Assembly (NCBI RefSeq): GCF_000508085.1 | Contig: NZ_KI669560.1 | Coordinates: 1,322,464 to 1,386,463 of the forward strand | Direction of reading: 5' to 3' | Source: Sediminibacterium sp. C3 | GTDB lineage: Bacteria > Bacteroidota > Bacteroidia > Chitinophagales > Chitinophagaceae | DNA length: 64,000 nucleotides | Shown here: piece after piece, positions 1 through 7,726 of the stretch | How the letters are laid out: every line of letters starts with the position of its first letter | Numbering within the stretch: the first letter of the stretch is position 1 | Notes under the pieces: generated by a model | The model's database searches: none | What the model saw: the letters and a program-made list of their open reading frames with translations, nothing else | What the model was told of the DNA's origin: nothing | Position numbers and translations under genes: made by a program

Positions 1-1
1 T

Positions 2-337
2 TGGATCGTACGAATTGAAAGTTGGCTCTATAAACAAATCAAAGATTTTCCAGCAAAGAATAAAGCACTCCTTTATTTAATTGGGCTTGTAATTCTTGTA
101 AATATTATTGTTCCAATCATTTTCAGCACCATATTCGGACATAAACTTGCCTATCGTTCACTCGGATTATCCTTTATTAGCATTCAGTTCATCTCTTTTA
201 TTGCATTTTATTGTTACAATAAATTTCCTGAGGAAACAATTGGAAAAGATGAACCCATTCCGTCACCATGGTTACTAGAAATCCTTTTTAGTAAAAATCA
301 GAAAAAAGCCAAGCCTAATTCAACTGCGGATCAATAG
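2..337 (+). CDS. C-terminal fragment of a membrane protein (partial)
   Basis: An open frame enters from the left edge and stops at TAG 335-337, giving about 111 residues with no start in view. Two hydrophobic stretches are visible (around LIGLVILVNIIVPIIF and LSFISIQFISFIAFY), separated by a short loop, followed by a hydrophilic tail rich in Lys and Pro, so it is the end of a polytopic membrane protein. I do not recognise the family; the tail resembles the end of transporter or acyltransferase-type membrane proteins only in general character. Its 3' end overlaps the convergent yqgE gene by 23 bases. Confidence 0.6.
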   Translation, partial: WIVRIESWLYKQIKDFPAKNKALLYLIGLVILVNIIVPIIFSTIFGHKLAYRSLGLSFISIQFISFIAFYCYNKFPEETIGKDEPIPSPWLLEILFSKNQKKAKPNSTADQ

Positions 338-863
338 GGTAGTTGGTCATTTGCGCATATTCGCCGCCCAGCTGTTGTAGGCTGCGCTTCCATATTTGAT
401 GTGGCTCGTCTATAAAGAGTATGCCTGGATCTGCCTGTGTTAGAATCCAGCTTTTCTCCTCAATCTCTTCCTGTAGTTGACCACTGCTCCATCCGCTATA
501 GCCGATGAAAAAGCGAATCTGGTTTTCTGTGATTTCTTTATTGTGTAGTGCAGCTACAGCTACATCAAAATCGCCACCCCAATAAATACCTTTGGTGATT
601 TCTATCCCTTCATGAATAATATCGGGTCTGCGATGAATAAAGTGCAGGGTATGTTGTTCTACCGGACCGCCTTCGAATACCGGCAATGCTATTCCCTCTG
701 CCATTTCTACCAGATCTCCCAGGTATTGATTGGTTTTTTTGTTGAGAATAAATCCAACATCGCCCTCTTCATTGTGTTCACAGATTAACACGGCGGTTCT
801 GATAAAATTTGGATCCTTTAAAAATGGGTCCGACAATAATAGTATTCCTTTGTTTAATTCCAT
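315..863 (-). CDS. yqgE: YqgE/AlgH family protein (DUF179)
   Basis: A 182-residue protein of the YqgE/AlgH family, compact cytosolic alpha/beta proteins of unsettled biochemical role. The family signature is clear: N-terminal MELNKGILLLSDPFLKDPNF, then VLICEHNEEGDVGFILNK, FEGGPVEQHTLHFIHR, YWGGDFD and FFIGYSGWSSGQLQEEI. The ATG at 861-863 is chosen because the family motif starts there; an in-frame start 14 codons upstream would add an unrelated hydrophobic tail. Length fits the family (about 180-190 residues). It is transcribed divergently from the sensor kinase at 988 and its 3' end overlaps a convergent gene. Confidence 0.9.
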   Translation of the reverse strand: MELNKGILLLSDPFLKDPNFIRTAVLICEHNEEGDVGFILNKKTNQYLGDLVEMAEGIALPVFEGGPVEQHTLHFIHRRPDIIHEGIEITKGIYWGGDFDVAVAALHNKEITENQIRFFIGYSGWSSGQLQEEIEEKSWILTQADPGILFIDEPHQIWKRSLQQLGGEYAQMTNYPIDPQLN

Positions 864-987
864 AGGTATACAAAAGATAAGAATTTTATTTATTTTTCGG
901 AGCAATTGTTAAAAATTCTCGTTAAAAAAGTCTGCCTTTGGATAGATAGCCCCGGGTCTGGTCTTTTTCAATTTATATTTGCTCCGC

Positions 988-2313
988 ATGAAGAGAACCT
1001 TCCCCATAATCGTTATACTCATTTCACTTTCGCTCTGCGGCTTGTTTCTGTTACAGGCTTCCTGGTTTGATAACCTGATGGAAGTAACAAAGAATCAGTT
1101 GGTTGAGAAAATAAATATGGTAGGAGTGAATGTAGCTACAGATATTGGGAAGTCGACCCGATCATCTCAGCCGCTGCGTTTAAACAGACGGGGTGGCCTT
1201 TTACTGGGTACAGAATTACAAATCAAACTCTTTCGTCAGCCTACTGTTGAAGAGCGCTTCACCATGGAAGAAGTACGGGAGAAAATTTCCAAGGAATTCC
1301 AGCGGGTTAAACTAAGTAACCTGAAGTTTGAATTTGCCATCTCAGATGTGGAAGGAGACTATGAATTTTATTCTAACGGCTATGAGCAGGAGTTCTGGGA
1401 TACGGTTAACAACAAGCGAAATTATTATCCGATTCTGCGGGAAACAGATAACCTGGCTTTGAATGAAACCAACGAGTTGTTGATTATTATTGTTCCTGAT
1501 GTTGATAAGCAGGTTTGGTATTCGCTTCGCTGGATCCTGGTTGGCGCCATTACTTTCTTCCTGATTATTTTGGCCGCTTTCTATGTAACGGTAAAGACCT
1601 TATTGAATCAGAAAAGATTATCACAAATTAAAAGTGATTTCATCAACAATATGACCCATGAGTTCAAGACGCCGCTGGCAACTATTTCGCTGGCAGTGGA
1701 TGCACTCAGGAGTCCTAAAGTGCAATCCAATCCTGAAAAGGGGGCCTACTTTACCAATATTATTAAGGAAGAAAACATCCGCATGAACAAACATGTGGAG
1801 ACCATTCTGCAGGCTGCATTTTTAGAGAAGCAAGAACTGAATCTGAATCTTTCTAAAGTATCTGTTCATGAAATGGTGCAAGAAGTGGCTGGTACTTTTG
1901 AACTGCAATTGCAGGATAAAAATGGTCAGATTGATTTTCTGCTGAATGCTTCCAATGATAGCATCAGTGCCGATGATACGCATTTCAGAAACATGCTTTC
2001 TAATTTGATTGACAATGCTATTAAATATTCTCAGGATCCGGTTCGCATTGTGATCTCTTCGCATAGCACCCGTAATCATTTTGTTATGCGCATTCAGGAC
2101 AATGGAATTGGCATGAACAAAGAATCTGTGAAAAGGATTTTTGAGAAATTCTATCGCGCACATACCGGTAACCTGCACAATGTAAAAGGATTTGGTCTAG
2201 GCATGAGTTATGTGAAAACAGTGATTGATGCCCACAAGGGAAAAATCAAAGTGGACAGTGCAGTAGGAAAGGGAACTTCCTTTACCATTGAAGTGCCGCT
2301 CATGCAGGATTAA
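988..2313 (+). CDS. membrane sensor histidine kinase
   Basis: A 441-residue two-component sensor kinase. A membrane helix sits at about residues 4-22 and a second at about 178-202, bracketing a periplasmic sensor domain of about 150 residues with no recognised fold. The HisKA dimerisation box NMTHEFKTPLATIS carries the phospho-acceptor His at about residue 224. The ATPase domain shows the N box (LSNLIDNAIKYS), G1 (DNGIGMN) and G2 (GFGLGMSY). All key residues are intact. No response regulator lies next to it, so it is an orphan in this window. ATG 988 is preferred over an in-frame TTG at 979. A Bacteroidota-like -7 element, TATATTTG (974-981), lies just before the start and could give a very short leader or none. 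Confidence 0.88.
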   Translation: MKRTFPIIVILISLSLCGLFLLQASWFDNLMEVTKNQLVEKINMVGVNVATDIGKSTRSSQPLRLNRRGGLLLGTELQIKLFRQPTVEERFTMEEVREKISKEFQRVKLSNLKFEFAISDVEGDYEFYSNGYEQEFWDTVNNKRNYYPILRETDNLALNETNELLIIIVPDVDKQVWYSLRWILVGAITFFLIILAAFYVTVKTLLNQKRLSQIKSDFINNMTHEFKTPLATISLAVDALRSPKVQSNPEKGAYFTNIIKEENIRMNKHVETILQAAFLEKQELNLNLSKVSVHEMVQEVAGTFELQLQDKNGQIDFLLNASNDSISADDTHFRNMLSNLIDNAIKYSQDPVRIVISSHSTRNHFVMRIQDNGIGMNKESVKRIFEKFYRAHTGNLHNVKGFGLGMSYVKTVIDAHKGKIKVDSAVGKGTSFTIEVPLMQD

Positions 2314-2336
2314 TATTGTAAGCAGTAAATTTTCTT

Positions 2337-3638
2337 TTACTTGTTAACCCAAAGAATGGATCCATCCCCATAAGAAAGGAAACGATAGTCATGTGTTAAT
2401 GCATACTCGTAGATTCTTCTCCAATCGTCTCCCACAATAGCTGAAATCAATAACAGCAATGTGCTTTGTGGTTGATGAAAATTAGTTACCAATGCACGGA
2501 TCATTCTGAATGTATATCCTGGAGCAATGATGATTTGTGTTTTCGTAATGATGCGTTCTGCATTGTTTTTGTCCATCCATTGCAAAAGTGCAGTCAGCGA
2601 TTCTTCGGCAGAATATTCTTTTTTCTTACCAGAATTTTCTGCAGCATTTTCATAAGGCTCCCACTGTGAAACAGCTAAGTCTGCGGATGCCAAAGAAGGA
2701 TTATGAATGGTCTTAACGCCAATCCAGTAAAGGCTTTCCAGTGTACGCAGCGATGTTGTTCCCACCGCTATAATGCCTTTGGATACATGCGCAAGCAACT
2801 GTTCTATGGTTGATTTTTTTACATCAATAAATTCTGCATGCATTTCATGATCCTTCATCTGCGCTGCTTTCACGGGTTTGAATGTGCCGGCACCTACATG
2901 CAACGTAACGTATCCTTTTTGAATTTGCTTTTGCTCTAATTGCGCAAACACGTTTTCTGTAAAATGCAGACCCGCTGTGGGTGCTGCAACAGAGCCATCG
3001 TGCTTTGCATAAATGGTCTGGTATCTTTCCTTATCCGCTTCTTCTGTTTCTCTGTTTAAATAGGGAGGAAGTGGAATGTCTCCTGCCATATGCAATACCT
3101 CCGCGAAGCTTAACCCAGCTGGCTCCCAGCTGAATTCAATTAAGAAACAATCGGGCAGTATTTCTACTTTATTCGCAAGAATTTTTAACCCTTCTACCTC
3201 GAGAACAACCGCCCCTTCCTTCCACTTTTTTGCTCCCCCTACCAAACACTTCCATTGCACAGAACCCTTTTGCAGCATGGCTGAAGTGATATCTGCATAC
3301 TGGTCTGCGGGCTCTAAACAAAAGAGTTCAATAGCTCCACCCGTAGGTTTCTGAAACAACAATCTGGCTTCTACCACTTTGGTATCATTGAATACCAGCA
3401 GGCTACCCTGGGGGAGTTCATCCGCTATGTTCGCATAGATCGACTCCCGGATTGGGGTTTGATTGGTTGAATTAAGACCGGAATCTGACGTTTGCGGTTC
3501 CAATCCCCCCGAAAAACCTGGTCCCCCGTAGATCAGGAGCTTGCTCTGATCCCGCTGTTCCAGCGGATATTTGGCAATTTTCTCGTTCGGGAGCTCGTAA
3601 TTGAAATCTTCTATATGCAGGTTTGACGGGTGTTTCAT
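2337..3638 (-). CDS. queA: S-adenosylmethionine:tRNA ribosyltransferase-isomerase
   Basis: QueA transfers and isomerises the ribosyl part of SAM onto preQ1-modified tRNA, the penultimate step of queuosine synthesis. Recognisable blocks are FNYELPNEKIAKYPLEQRDQ, LVFNDTKVVEARLLF, VAAPTAGLHFT, VTLHVGAGTFKPV, GTTSLRTLES and the C-terminal LVTNFHQPQSTLLLLISA. At 433 residues it is longer than the usual 340-360. The extra length lies in a Gly/Ser/Thr-rich insert after the first motif (about residues 38-66) and a second insert before the C-terminal block. ATG 3636-3638 is chosen because the QueA motif begins close after it; a GTG at 3657-3659 is possible. It diverges from mraZ across the regulatory interval 3639-3848. 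Confidence 0.93.
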   Translation of the reverse strand: MKHPSNLHIEDFNYELPNEKIAKYPLEQRDQSKLLIYGGPGFSGGLEPQTSDSGLNSTNQTPIRESIYANIADELPQGSLLVFNDTKVVEARLLFQKPTGGAIELFCLEPADQYADITSAMLQKGSVQWKCLVGGAKKWKEGAVVLEVEGLKILANKVEILPDCFLIEFSWEPAGLSFAEVLHMAGDIPLPPYLNRETEEADKERYQTIYAKHDGSVAAPTAGLHFTENVFAQLEQKQIQKGYVTLHVGAGTFKPVKAAQMKDHEMHAEFIDVKKSTIEQLLAHVSKGIIAVGTTSLRTLESLYWIGVKTIHNPSLASADLAVSQWEPYENAAENSGKKKEYSAEESLTALLQWMDKNNAERIITKTQIIIAPGYTFRMIRALVTNFHQPQSTLLLLISAIVGDDWRRIYEYALTHDYRFLSYGDGSILWVNK

Positions 3639-3651
3639 GCGATTTTCATTG

Positions 3652-3694
3652 TTATTCACGGCTTATCCACAGCAATTCACAGGTTATACAGTGC
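3652..3694 (+). promoter_or_regulatory. tandem DnaA-box-like array
   Basis: Four repeats of about 11 bases follow one another without gaps: TTATTCACGGC (3652), TTATCCACAGC (3663), AATTCACAGG (3674) and TTATACAGTGC (3684). The second contains a perfect DnaA box TTATCCACA, the first matches TTATnCACA at 8 of 9, and the last two are degenerate. Helical-turn spacing would put bound DnaA on one face of the DNA. That DnaA binds here is inference from the consensus. Confidence 0.6.
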
Positions 3695-3752
3695 CTTTAA
3701 TGCCATTTCTTCTGGAACGCAAGATAGGAAAGGATTGTAGCCGCTTTAATCT

Positions 3753-3761
3753 TGTGGATAA
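3753..3761 (-). promoter_or_regulatory. perfect DnaA box, inverted
   Basis: TGTGGATAA is the exact complement of the DnaA box TTATCCACA. It faces the tandem array 60-100 bases upstream in the same queA-mraZ interval. A further 8-of-9 match, TTATTCACT, lies at 3839-3847 directly before the mraZ start codon. Confidence 0.55.
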
Positions 3762-3786
3762 ATACAAGACCCCCATTTTTGGGTTA

Positions 3787-3826
3787 AAAGTGGGAAAAAG
3801 TGTTATTTTGTGTCAACAAGTGGTAA
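3787..3826 (+). promoter_or_regulatory. MraZ operator: four 10-bp GTG repeats
   Basis: Four repeats with an exact 10-base period lie 23-62 bases before the mraZ ATG: AAAGTGGG (3787), AAAGTGTT (3797), TTTGTGTC (3807) and CAAGTGGT (3817). The GTG core is invariant at 3790, 3800, 3810 and 3820. Known MraZ sites are TGGGN repeats with a 10-base period in E. coli and AAAGTGKK-type repeats in mollicutes, and both patterns fit. The array probably mediates autoregulation of the dcw operon by MraZ. Confidence 0.72.
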
Positions 3827-3848
3827 ACTTGGAAATATTTATTCACTT

Positions 3849-4313
3849 ATGATCGGATTTCACGGAGAATATGAAGCAACGGTAGACGCCAAAGGGCGTT
3901 TCCTCCTTCCGGGCGGGCTGAGAAAGCAATTGCCTGAAGGAGAGTCGCGCTTTATTCTGGGTCGTGGGTTCGAAAAATGTCTCACGCTGTATCCGATCAA
4001 AAGTTGGGAACTCATTATTTCTAAGATTAGCCAGTTAAATGATTTTGATCCAAAAGTACGTCAATTCAGACGTCAGTTTTTGGGAGGTGCTACCGAGATT
4101 GAACTGGATGCGGCCGGCAGAATGTTATTGCCTGCTTCATTAAAAGAATTCGCGGGCCTTTCCAAAGACATTGTACTTGCTGCCGCCATGGACCGTTTTG
4201 AAATCTGGGATGCAGCGAAGTACAAACAGCTCTTTGAGGATTTCTCAGCGGAGGCTTTTAGTAGCCTGGCGCAGGAAGTGATGGCAGAGGCAGATAAAAA
4301 ACAAGATAAATAA
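3849..4313 (+). CDS. mraZ: MraZ transcriptional regulator of the dcw cluster
   Basis: A 154-residue MraZ/SpoVT-AbrB-like protein. It shows the two characteristic half-repeats: GEYEATVDAKGRFLLPGGLR near the start and GGATEIELDAAGRMLLP in the second half, the DxxGR elements that contact DNA in the MraZ ring. The ATG at 3849 is chosen because the family begins with MIGFHGEYEA; an in-frame upstream ATG at 3810 would run through the operator repeats. It is the first gene of the dcw cluster, 4 bases before rsmH. MraZ normally represses or modulates its own operon by binding repeats upstream of itself, and such repeats are present at 3787-3826. Confidence 0.95.
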   Translation: MIGFHGEYEATVDAKGRFLLPGGLRKQLPEGESRFILGRGFEKCLTLYPIKSWELIISKISQLNDFDPKVRQFRRQFLGGATEIELDAAGRMLLPASLKEFAGLSKDIVLAAAMDRFEIWDAAKYKQLFEDFSAEAFSSLAQEVMAEADKKQDK

Positions 4314-4317
4314 TAGC

Positions 4318-5235
4318 ATGGAAAAAATACCTGCTAACGATTATCATGTTCCGGTGCTCTACCACGAAACCCTGGATGCGTTGCATATTGTTCCGGATGG
4401 AATTTATGTTGACTGCACTTTTGGTGGGGGTGGTCATAGCAGGGGGATTCTGGAAAAGCTGGGGCCCAATGGCAGACTGATTGCATTTGATCAGGATGCA
4501 GATGCGCAACAGAATATTCAGAACGAACCTCGTCTCTTATTCATTCCGCAAAACTTTCGTCACCTGCATCGCTTTCTGCGTTTGCATGGAATAGATCAGG
4601 TAGATGGCGTATTGGCGGATCTGGGTGTAAGTTCTCACCAGTTTGATGAAGGGGAGCGTGGTTTTTCTATTCGCTTCGAAGGTCCGATGGACATGCGGAT
4701 GGATAGAAGACAAACCCTTACAGCTGCCGACATTATTAAAACCTATTCTGAACAACAGTTGCACAAATTGTTTGAACAGTATGGGGAAGTAACCAACGCC
4801 AAAACCCTTGCTGCGCATATTGTTCAGCAGAGAGTCCGCTTACCGTTTGCAACGATTGATCAATTCAAAGCATTGATTAGTGCAGTGGTAAAAGGAAATC
4901 CCAATAAATATTTAGCCCAAGTTTTTCAGGCGCTCAGGATTGAAGTGAACGATGAGATGGGAGCGCTGAAAGAAATGTTGGAGCAGCTAACCAAAGTGTT
5001 GAAACCCGGAGGAATTGCTGCCATCATTACTTTCCATTCACTGGAAGACAGATTGGTGAAAAACTTTTTCAAGCAGGGAACTTTTGAAGAAGTAGTTGAT
5101 CATCCACTCTTGTCGATTGAGAAACCAAAGCATTTTCAACTGGTGAATAAGAAGCCAATTACGGCTGGTGCTGAAGAGTTGAAAAGAAATAGCAGAAGTA
5201 GAAGCGCAAAGCTGAGAGCAGCAGCGCGCTTGTAA
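4318..5235 (+). CDS. rsmH: 16S rRNA (cytosine(1402)-N(4))-methyltransferase
   Basis: RsmH (MraW) methylates N4 of C1402 in the ribosomal P site of 16S rRNA. The 305-residue protein has the usual length and order: YHVPVLYHETLDAL, the SAM-binding loop VDCTFGGGGHSRGIL, VLADLGVSSHQFDEGERGFS, GPMDMRMD, then QVFQALRIEVNDE and ITFHSLEDRLVKNFF near the C-terminus. ATG 4318 lies 4 bases after the mraZ stop, and the order mraZ-rsmH-ftsL-ftsI is the conserved start of the dcw cluster. Nothing is unusual. Confidence 0.97.
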   Translation: MEKIPANDYHVPVLYHETLDALHIVPDGIYVDCTFGGGGHSRGILEKLGPNGRLIAFDQDADAQQNIQNEPRLLFIPQNFRHLHRFLRLHGIDQVDGVLADLGVSSHQFDEGERGFSIRFEGPMDMRMDRRQTLTAADIIKTYSEQQLHKLFEQYGEVTNAKTLAAHIVQQRVRLPFATIDQFKALISAVVKGNPNKYLAQVFQALRIEVNDEMGALKEMLEQLTKVLKPGGIAAIITFHSLEDRLVKNFFKQGTFEEVVDHPLLSIEKPKHFQLVNKKPITAGAEELKRNSRSRSAKLRAAARL

Positions 5236-5245
5236 TATATATACC

Positions 5246-5557
5246 GTGCCCGAAAACAAAACAAACCCTAAGAACCCAATTAAGGGGTTGCTCAACTATG
5301 AGTGGATAGTGAAGAACATTGGTTTCTTCCTTTTTCTATCCCTTTTAGCAGTACTGTATATAGCCAACGGACATATGGCTGATAAAACCATACGTCGTAT
5401 CAATAGCATCAATAACGAATTAAAAGAATTGCAGTTTACCTACAAGACTTTAAAGAGTGAGTTGATGTACAAAACCGAAGAGTCGCAGATTGTGAAACTG
5501 GTAGAACCCATGGGGTTAAAAATAAGTAAGGAAATGCCTGAGCGCATTCAGAAATAA
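5246..5557 (+). CDS. ftsL: FtsL-like cell division protein
   Basis: A 103-residue bitopic protein: a short cytoplasmic N-terminus, one membrane helix (about residues 26-44, NIGFFLFLSLLAVLYIANG), then a periplasmic coiled coil (INSINNELKELQFTYKTLKSEL). Size, topology and position between rsmH and ftsI identify it as FtsL, which scaffolds the FtsQLB and FtsWI complexes; the sequence itself is poorly conserved. The start is GTG at 5246. The stop overlaps the ftsI ATG by one base (TAATG), so the two are probably translationally coupled. Confidence 0.85.
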   Translation: MPENKTNPKNPIKGLLNYEWIVKNIGFFLFLSLLAVLYIANGHMADKTIRRINSINNELKELQFTYKTLKSELMYKTEESQIVKLVEPMGLKISKEMPERIQK

Positions 5558-7668
5558 TGGAAGTAAAACGCGACATACTATGGAGAGTGTACCTCAGTTA
5601 TATACTGATGGTAGCTGCCTGTATCGCCATCTTTGGCAAAGCGGTTTACATTCAACAGGTAGAGGGTGCCAAGTGGAGAAGCATGAGTGATAGTTTGCAT
5701 CAGCGCATTGATGAAATTGAAGCAGAGCGTGGTACCATCTATTCCGAAGACGGTCAGATGTTAAGTACTTCTATTCCGCAGTTTGATATTTTCATTGATT
5801 TCCGCGTTGCGGGATTAAGAGAGAAGAACGGACAGCGGTTCAGAGAGAATATAGATTCTTTGAGTTATTGTTTGGCACAACTCTTCAAGGATATGAGTCC
5901 GGTGGAATACAAAAGAGTATTGCAGCAGGCGTACAAAGCGCAGGAAGGATATTTTCCACTGAAGAAAAAAATCAGTTTTACGCAGTACGATTCTTTACGC
6001 AAATTTCCTTTGTTTAAACTGGGTCGTTACAAAAGCGGTATGATTGCCAATGAGCGCACGGTTCGCCTGAATCCTTATCAGATGCTGGCTTTCAGAACCA
6101 TTGGTCTGGCCCGTGATTCTAATAAAGTGGGTTTGGAAAAAACCTACGATGCAGTTTTAAAAGGAAGAAACGGTAAGCAGACTGTTCGTTCCATTGCAGG
6201 TGGAGTTGGCGTTCCTGTGGATGATACTTACCTGGTAGAACCAGAGACGGGTAAAGATATTGTGAGCACCATTGATGTATTTATTCAGGACATTGCTGAA
6301 GCAGCTTTGATGAAAATGATGGTGAAGAACGAAGCGGAAAATGGTTGTGTAATTGTAATGGAAACCAAGACCGGAAAAGTAAAAGCCATTGCCAATCTGG
6401 GCAGAATGCCCGATGGCTCTTACTGGGAAAATTTAAACCATGCGATTACACCCAGCGAACCCGGATCTACTTTTAAGCTGGCCACATTAATGGCTTTGCT
6501 GGAAGACAAGAAAGTAAACCTGAATCAAACCATTAACCTGGAGAACGGTGCATGGAGAATTGCAGGTCAAACCGTGTATGATTCTGAAAGACATGCTGAG
6601 AATATTGTAACCGTAAAGCAGGCTTTTGAATTGAGTTCGAATGTAGCCATGGCTAAAATGGCGGTTACGCATTACCTGAATAATCCGCAGCAGTACCTGA
6701 AGCATTTGCGTAAGATGCGCATGGATACCATTACAGGAATTGATTTGGTAGGAGAGCGCAGGCCGGTGATTCATCGTCCGGGTTCTAAATTATATGGTCC
6801 TACCACTTTGCCCTGGATGAGCTTTGGATATAACCTTGCCATCAGTCCATTGCATACGGCTATGTTATACAATGCGGTTGCGAATAACGGAGTAATGATG
6901 CGTCCTTATTTGGTTAGCAGCATTAAAGAAGAAGGGGTGTTGTTGAAAGAAATTCCACCAGTGGTTTTAGATACGCAAATCTGCAGCCCAACAACACTTG
7001 CAATGTTGAAAGCCAGTCTGGAAGGGGTTTGTATTTCAGGTACGGCCAAGTCTTTGTTTGCTGGCACACCTTATAAAGTAGCGGGTAAAACAGGAACGGC
7101 GTTGGTGGCAGATGGCAACAGAGGATACAGCAGTAAAATTTATCAGAGTTCATTTGCCGGATATTTTCCTGCTGATAATCCGCAATACACTTGTGTAGTA
7201 GTAATTAAGAACAAACCTTTTGCTCCTGTATTCTATGGCGCTGCTGTGGCAGGGCCGGTGTTCAAGGAAATTTCGGATCGTTTGTATGGCACTTATATCA
7301 AGACCAATAAAACCCTGATTGCAGGATCCAATAAAAAGGACAGCAGCTTCTTTGCCTATAACGGATACAAGGCAGATTTGATGTACCTGACTGAAAAATT
7401 AAAAATTGGTTTTTCAGATTCTACCGGAAGAGCAGATGAGTGGACCCGTGTAAATAAGAACAGTGCGAAAGCAGTACTACAAAAAATGCCGGTGAATAAA
7501 AATGCCATGCCTCCGTTGAAAGGCCTGGGATTAAAAGACGCTATTTATCTCTGCGAAGAAATGGGATTGATGGTGCAGGTGAAAGGAAGAGGAAAAGTAA
7601 CAGAGCAGTCGATTGTTCCAGGACAGCCGATTGCAAAAGGACAACTGGTGCAACTTTACCTGAATTAG
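5557..7668 (+). CDS. ftsI: division-specific peptidoglycan transpeptidase (PBP3-type) with PASTA domain
   Basis: A class B penicillin-binding protein of 703 residues that crosslinks septal peptidoglycan with FtsW. The single N-terminal membrane anchor is at about residues 11-30. A pedestal domain follows, then the transpeptidase domain with its catalytic motifs in order: SxxK in PGSTFKL, SxN in FELSSNVAMAK and KTG in VAGKTGTALV. The last 60 residues or so form a single PASTA domain (PPLKGLGLKDAIYLCEEMG and following), which in this family binds peptidoglycan or regulates activity. The start overlaps the ftsL stop. It is followed by a 58-base gap before murE. Confidence 0.95.
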   Translation: MEVKRDILWRVYLSYILMVAACIAIFGKAVYIQQVEGAKWRSMSDSLHQRIDEIEAERGTIYSEDGQMLSTSIPQFDIFIDFRVAGLREKNGQRFRENIDSLSYCLAQLFKDMSPVEYKRVLQQAYKAQEGYFPLKKKISFTQYDSLRKFPLFKLGRYKSGMIANERTVRLNPYQMLAFRTIGLARDSNKVGLEKTYDAVLKGRNGKQTVRSIAGGVGVPVDDTYLVEPETGKDIVSTIDVFIQDIAEAALMKMMVKNEAENGCVIVMETKTGKVKAIANLGRMPDGSYWENLNHAITPSEPGSTFKLATLMALLEDKKVNLNQTINLENGAWRIAGQTVYDSERHAENIVTVKQAFELSSNVAMAKMAVTHYLNNPQQYLKHLRKMRMDTITGIDLVGERRPVIHRPGSKLYGPTTLPWMSFGYNLAISPLHTAMLYNAVANNGVMMRPYLVSSIKEEGVLLKEIPPVVLDTQICSPTTLAMLKASLEGVCISGTAKSLFAGTPYKVAGKTGTALVADGNRGYSSKIYQSSFAGYFPADNPQYTCVVVIKNKPFAPVFYGAAVAGPVFKEISDRLYGTYIKTNKTLIAGSNKKDSSFFAYNGYKADLMYLTEKLKIGFSDSTGRADEWTRVNKNSAKAVLQKMPVNKNAMPPLKGLGLKDAIYLCEEMGLMVQVKGRGKVTEQSIVPGQPIAKGQLVQLYLN

Positions 7669-7726
7669 ACAAAGAAAATAATACGCGACACAAACAAAAC
7701 AAACTAACTGAAATAAAACAAACCCA

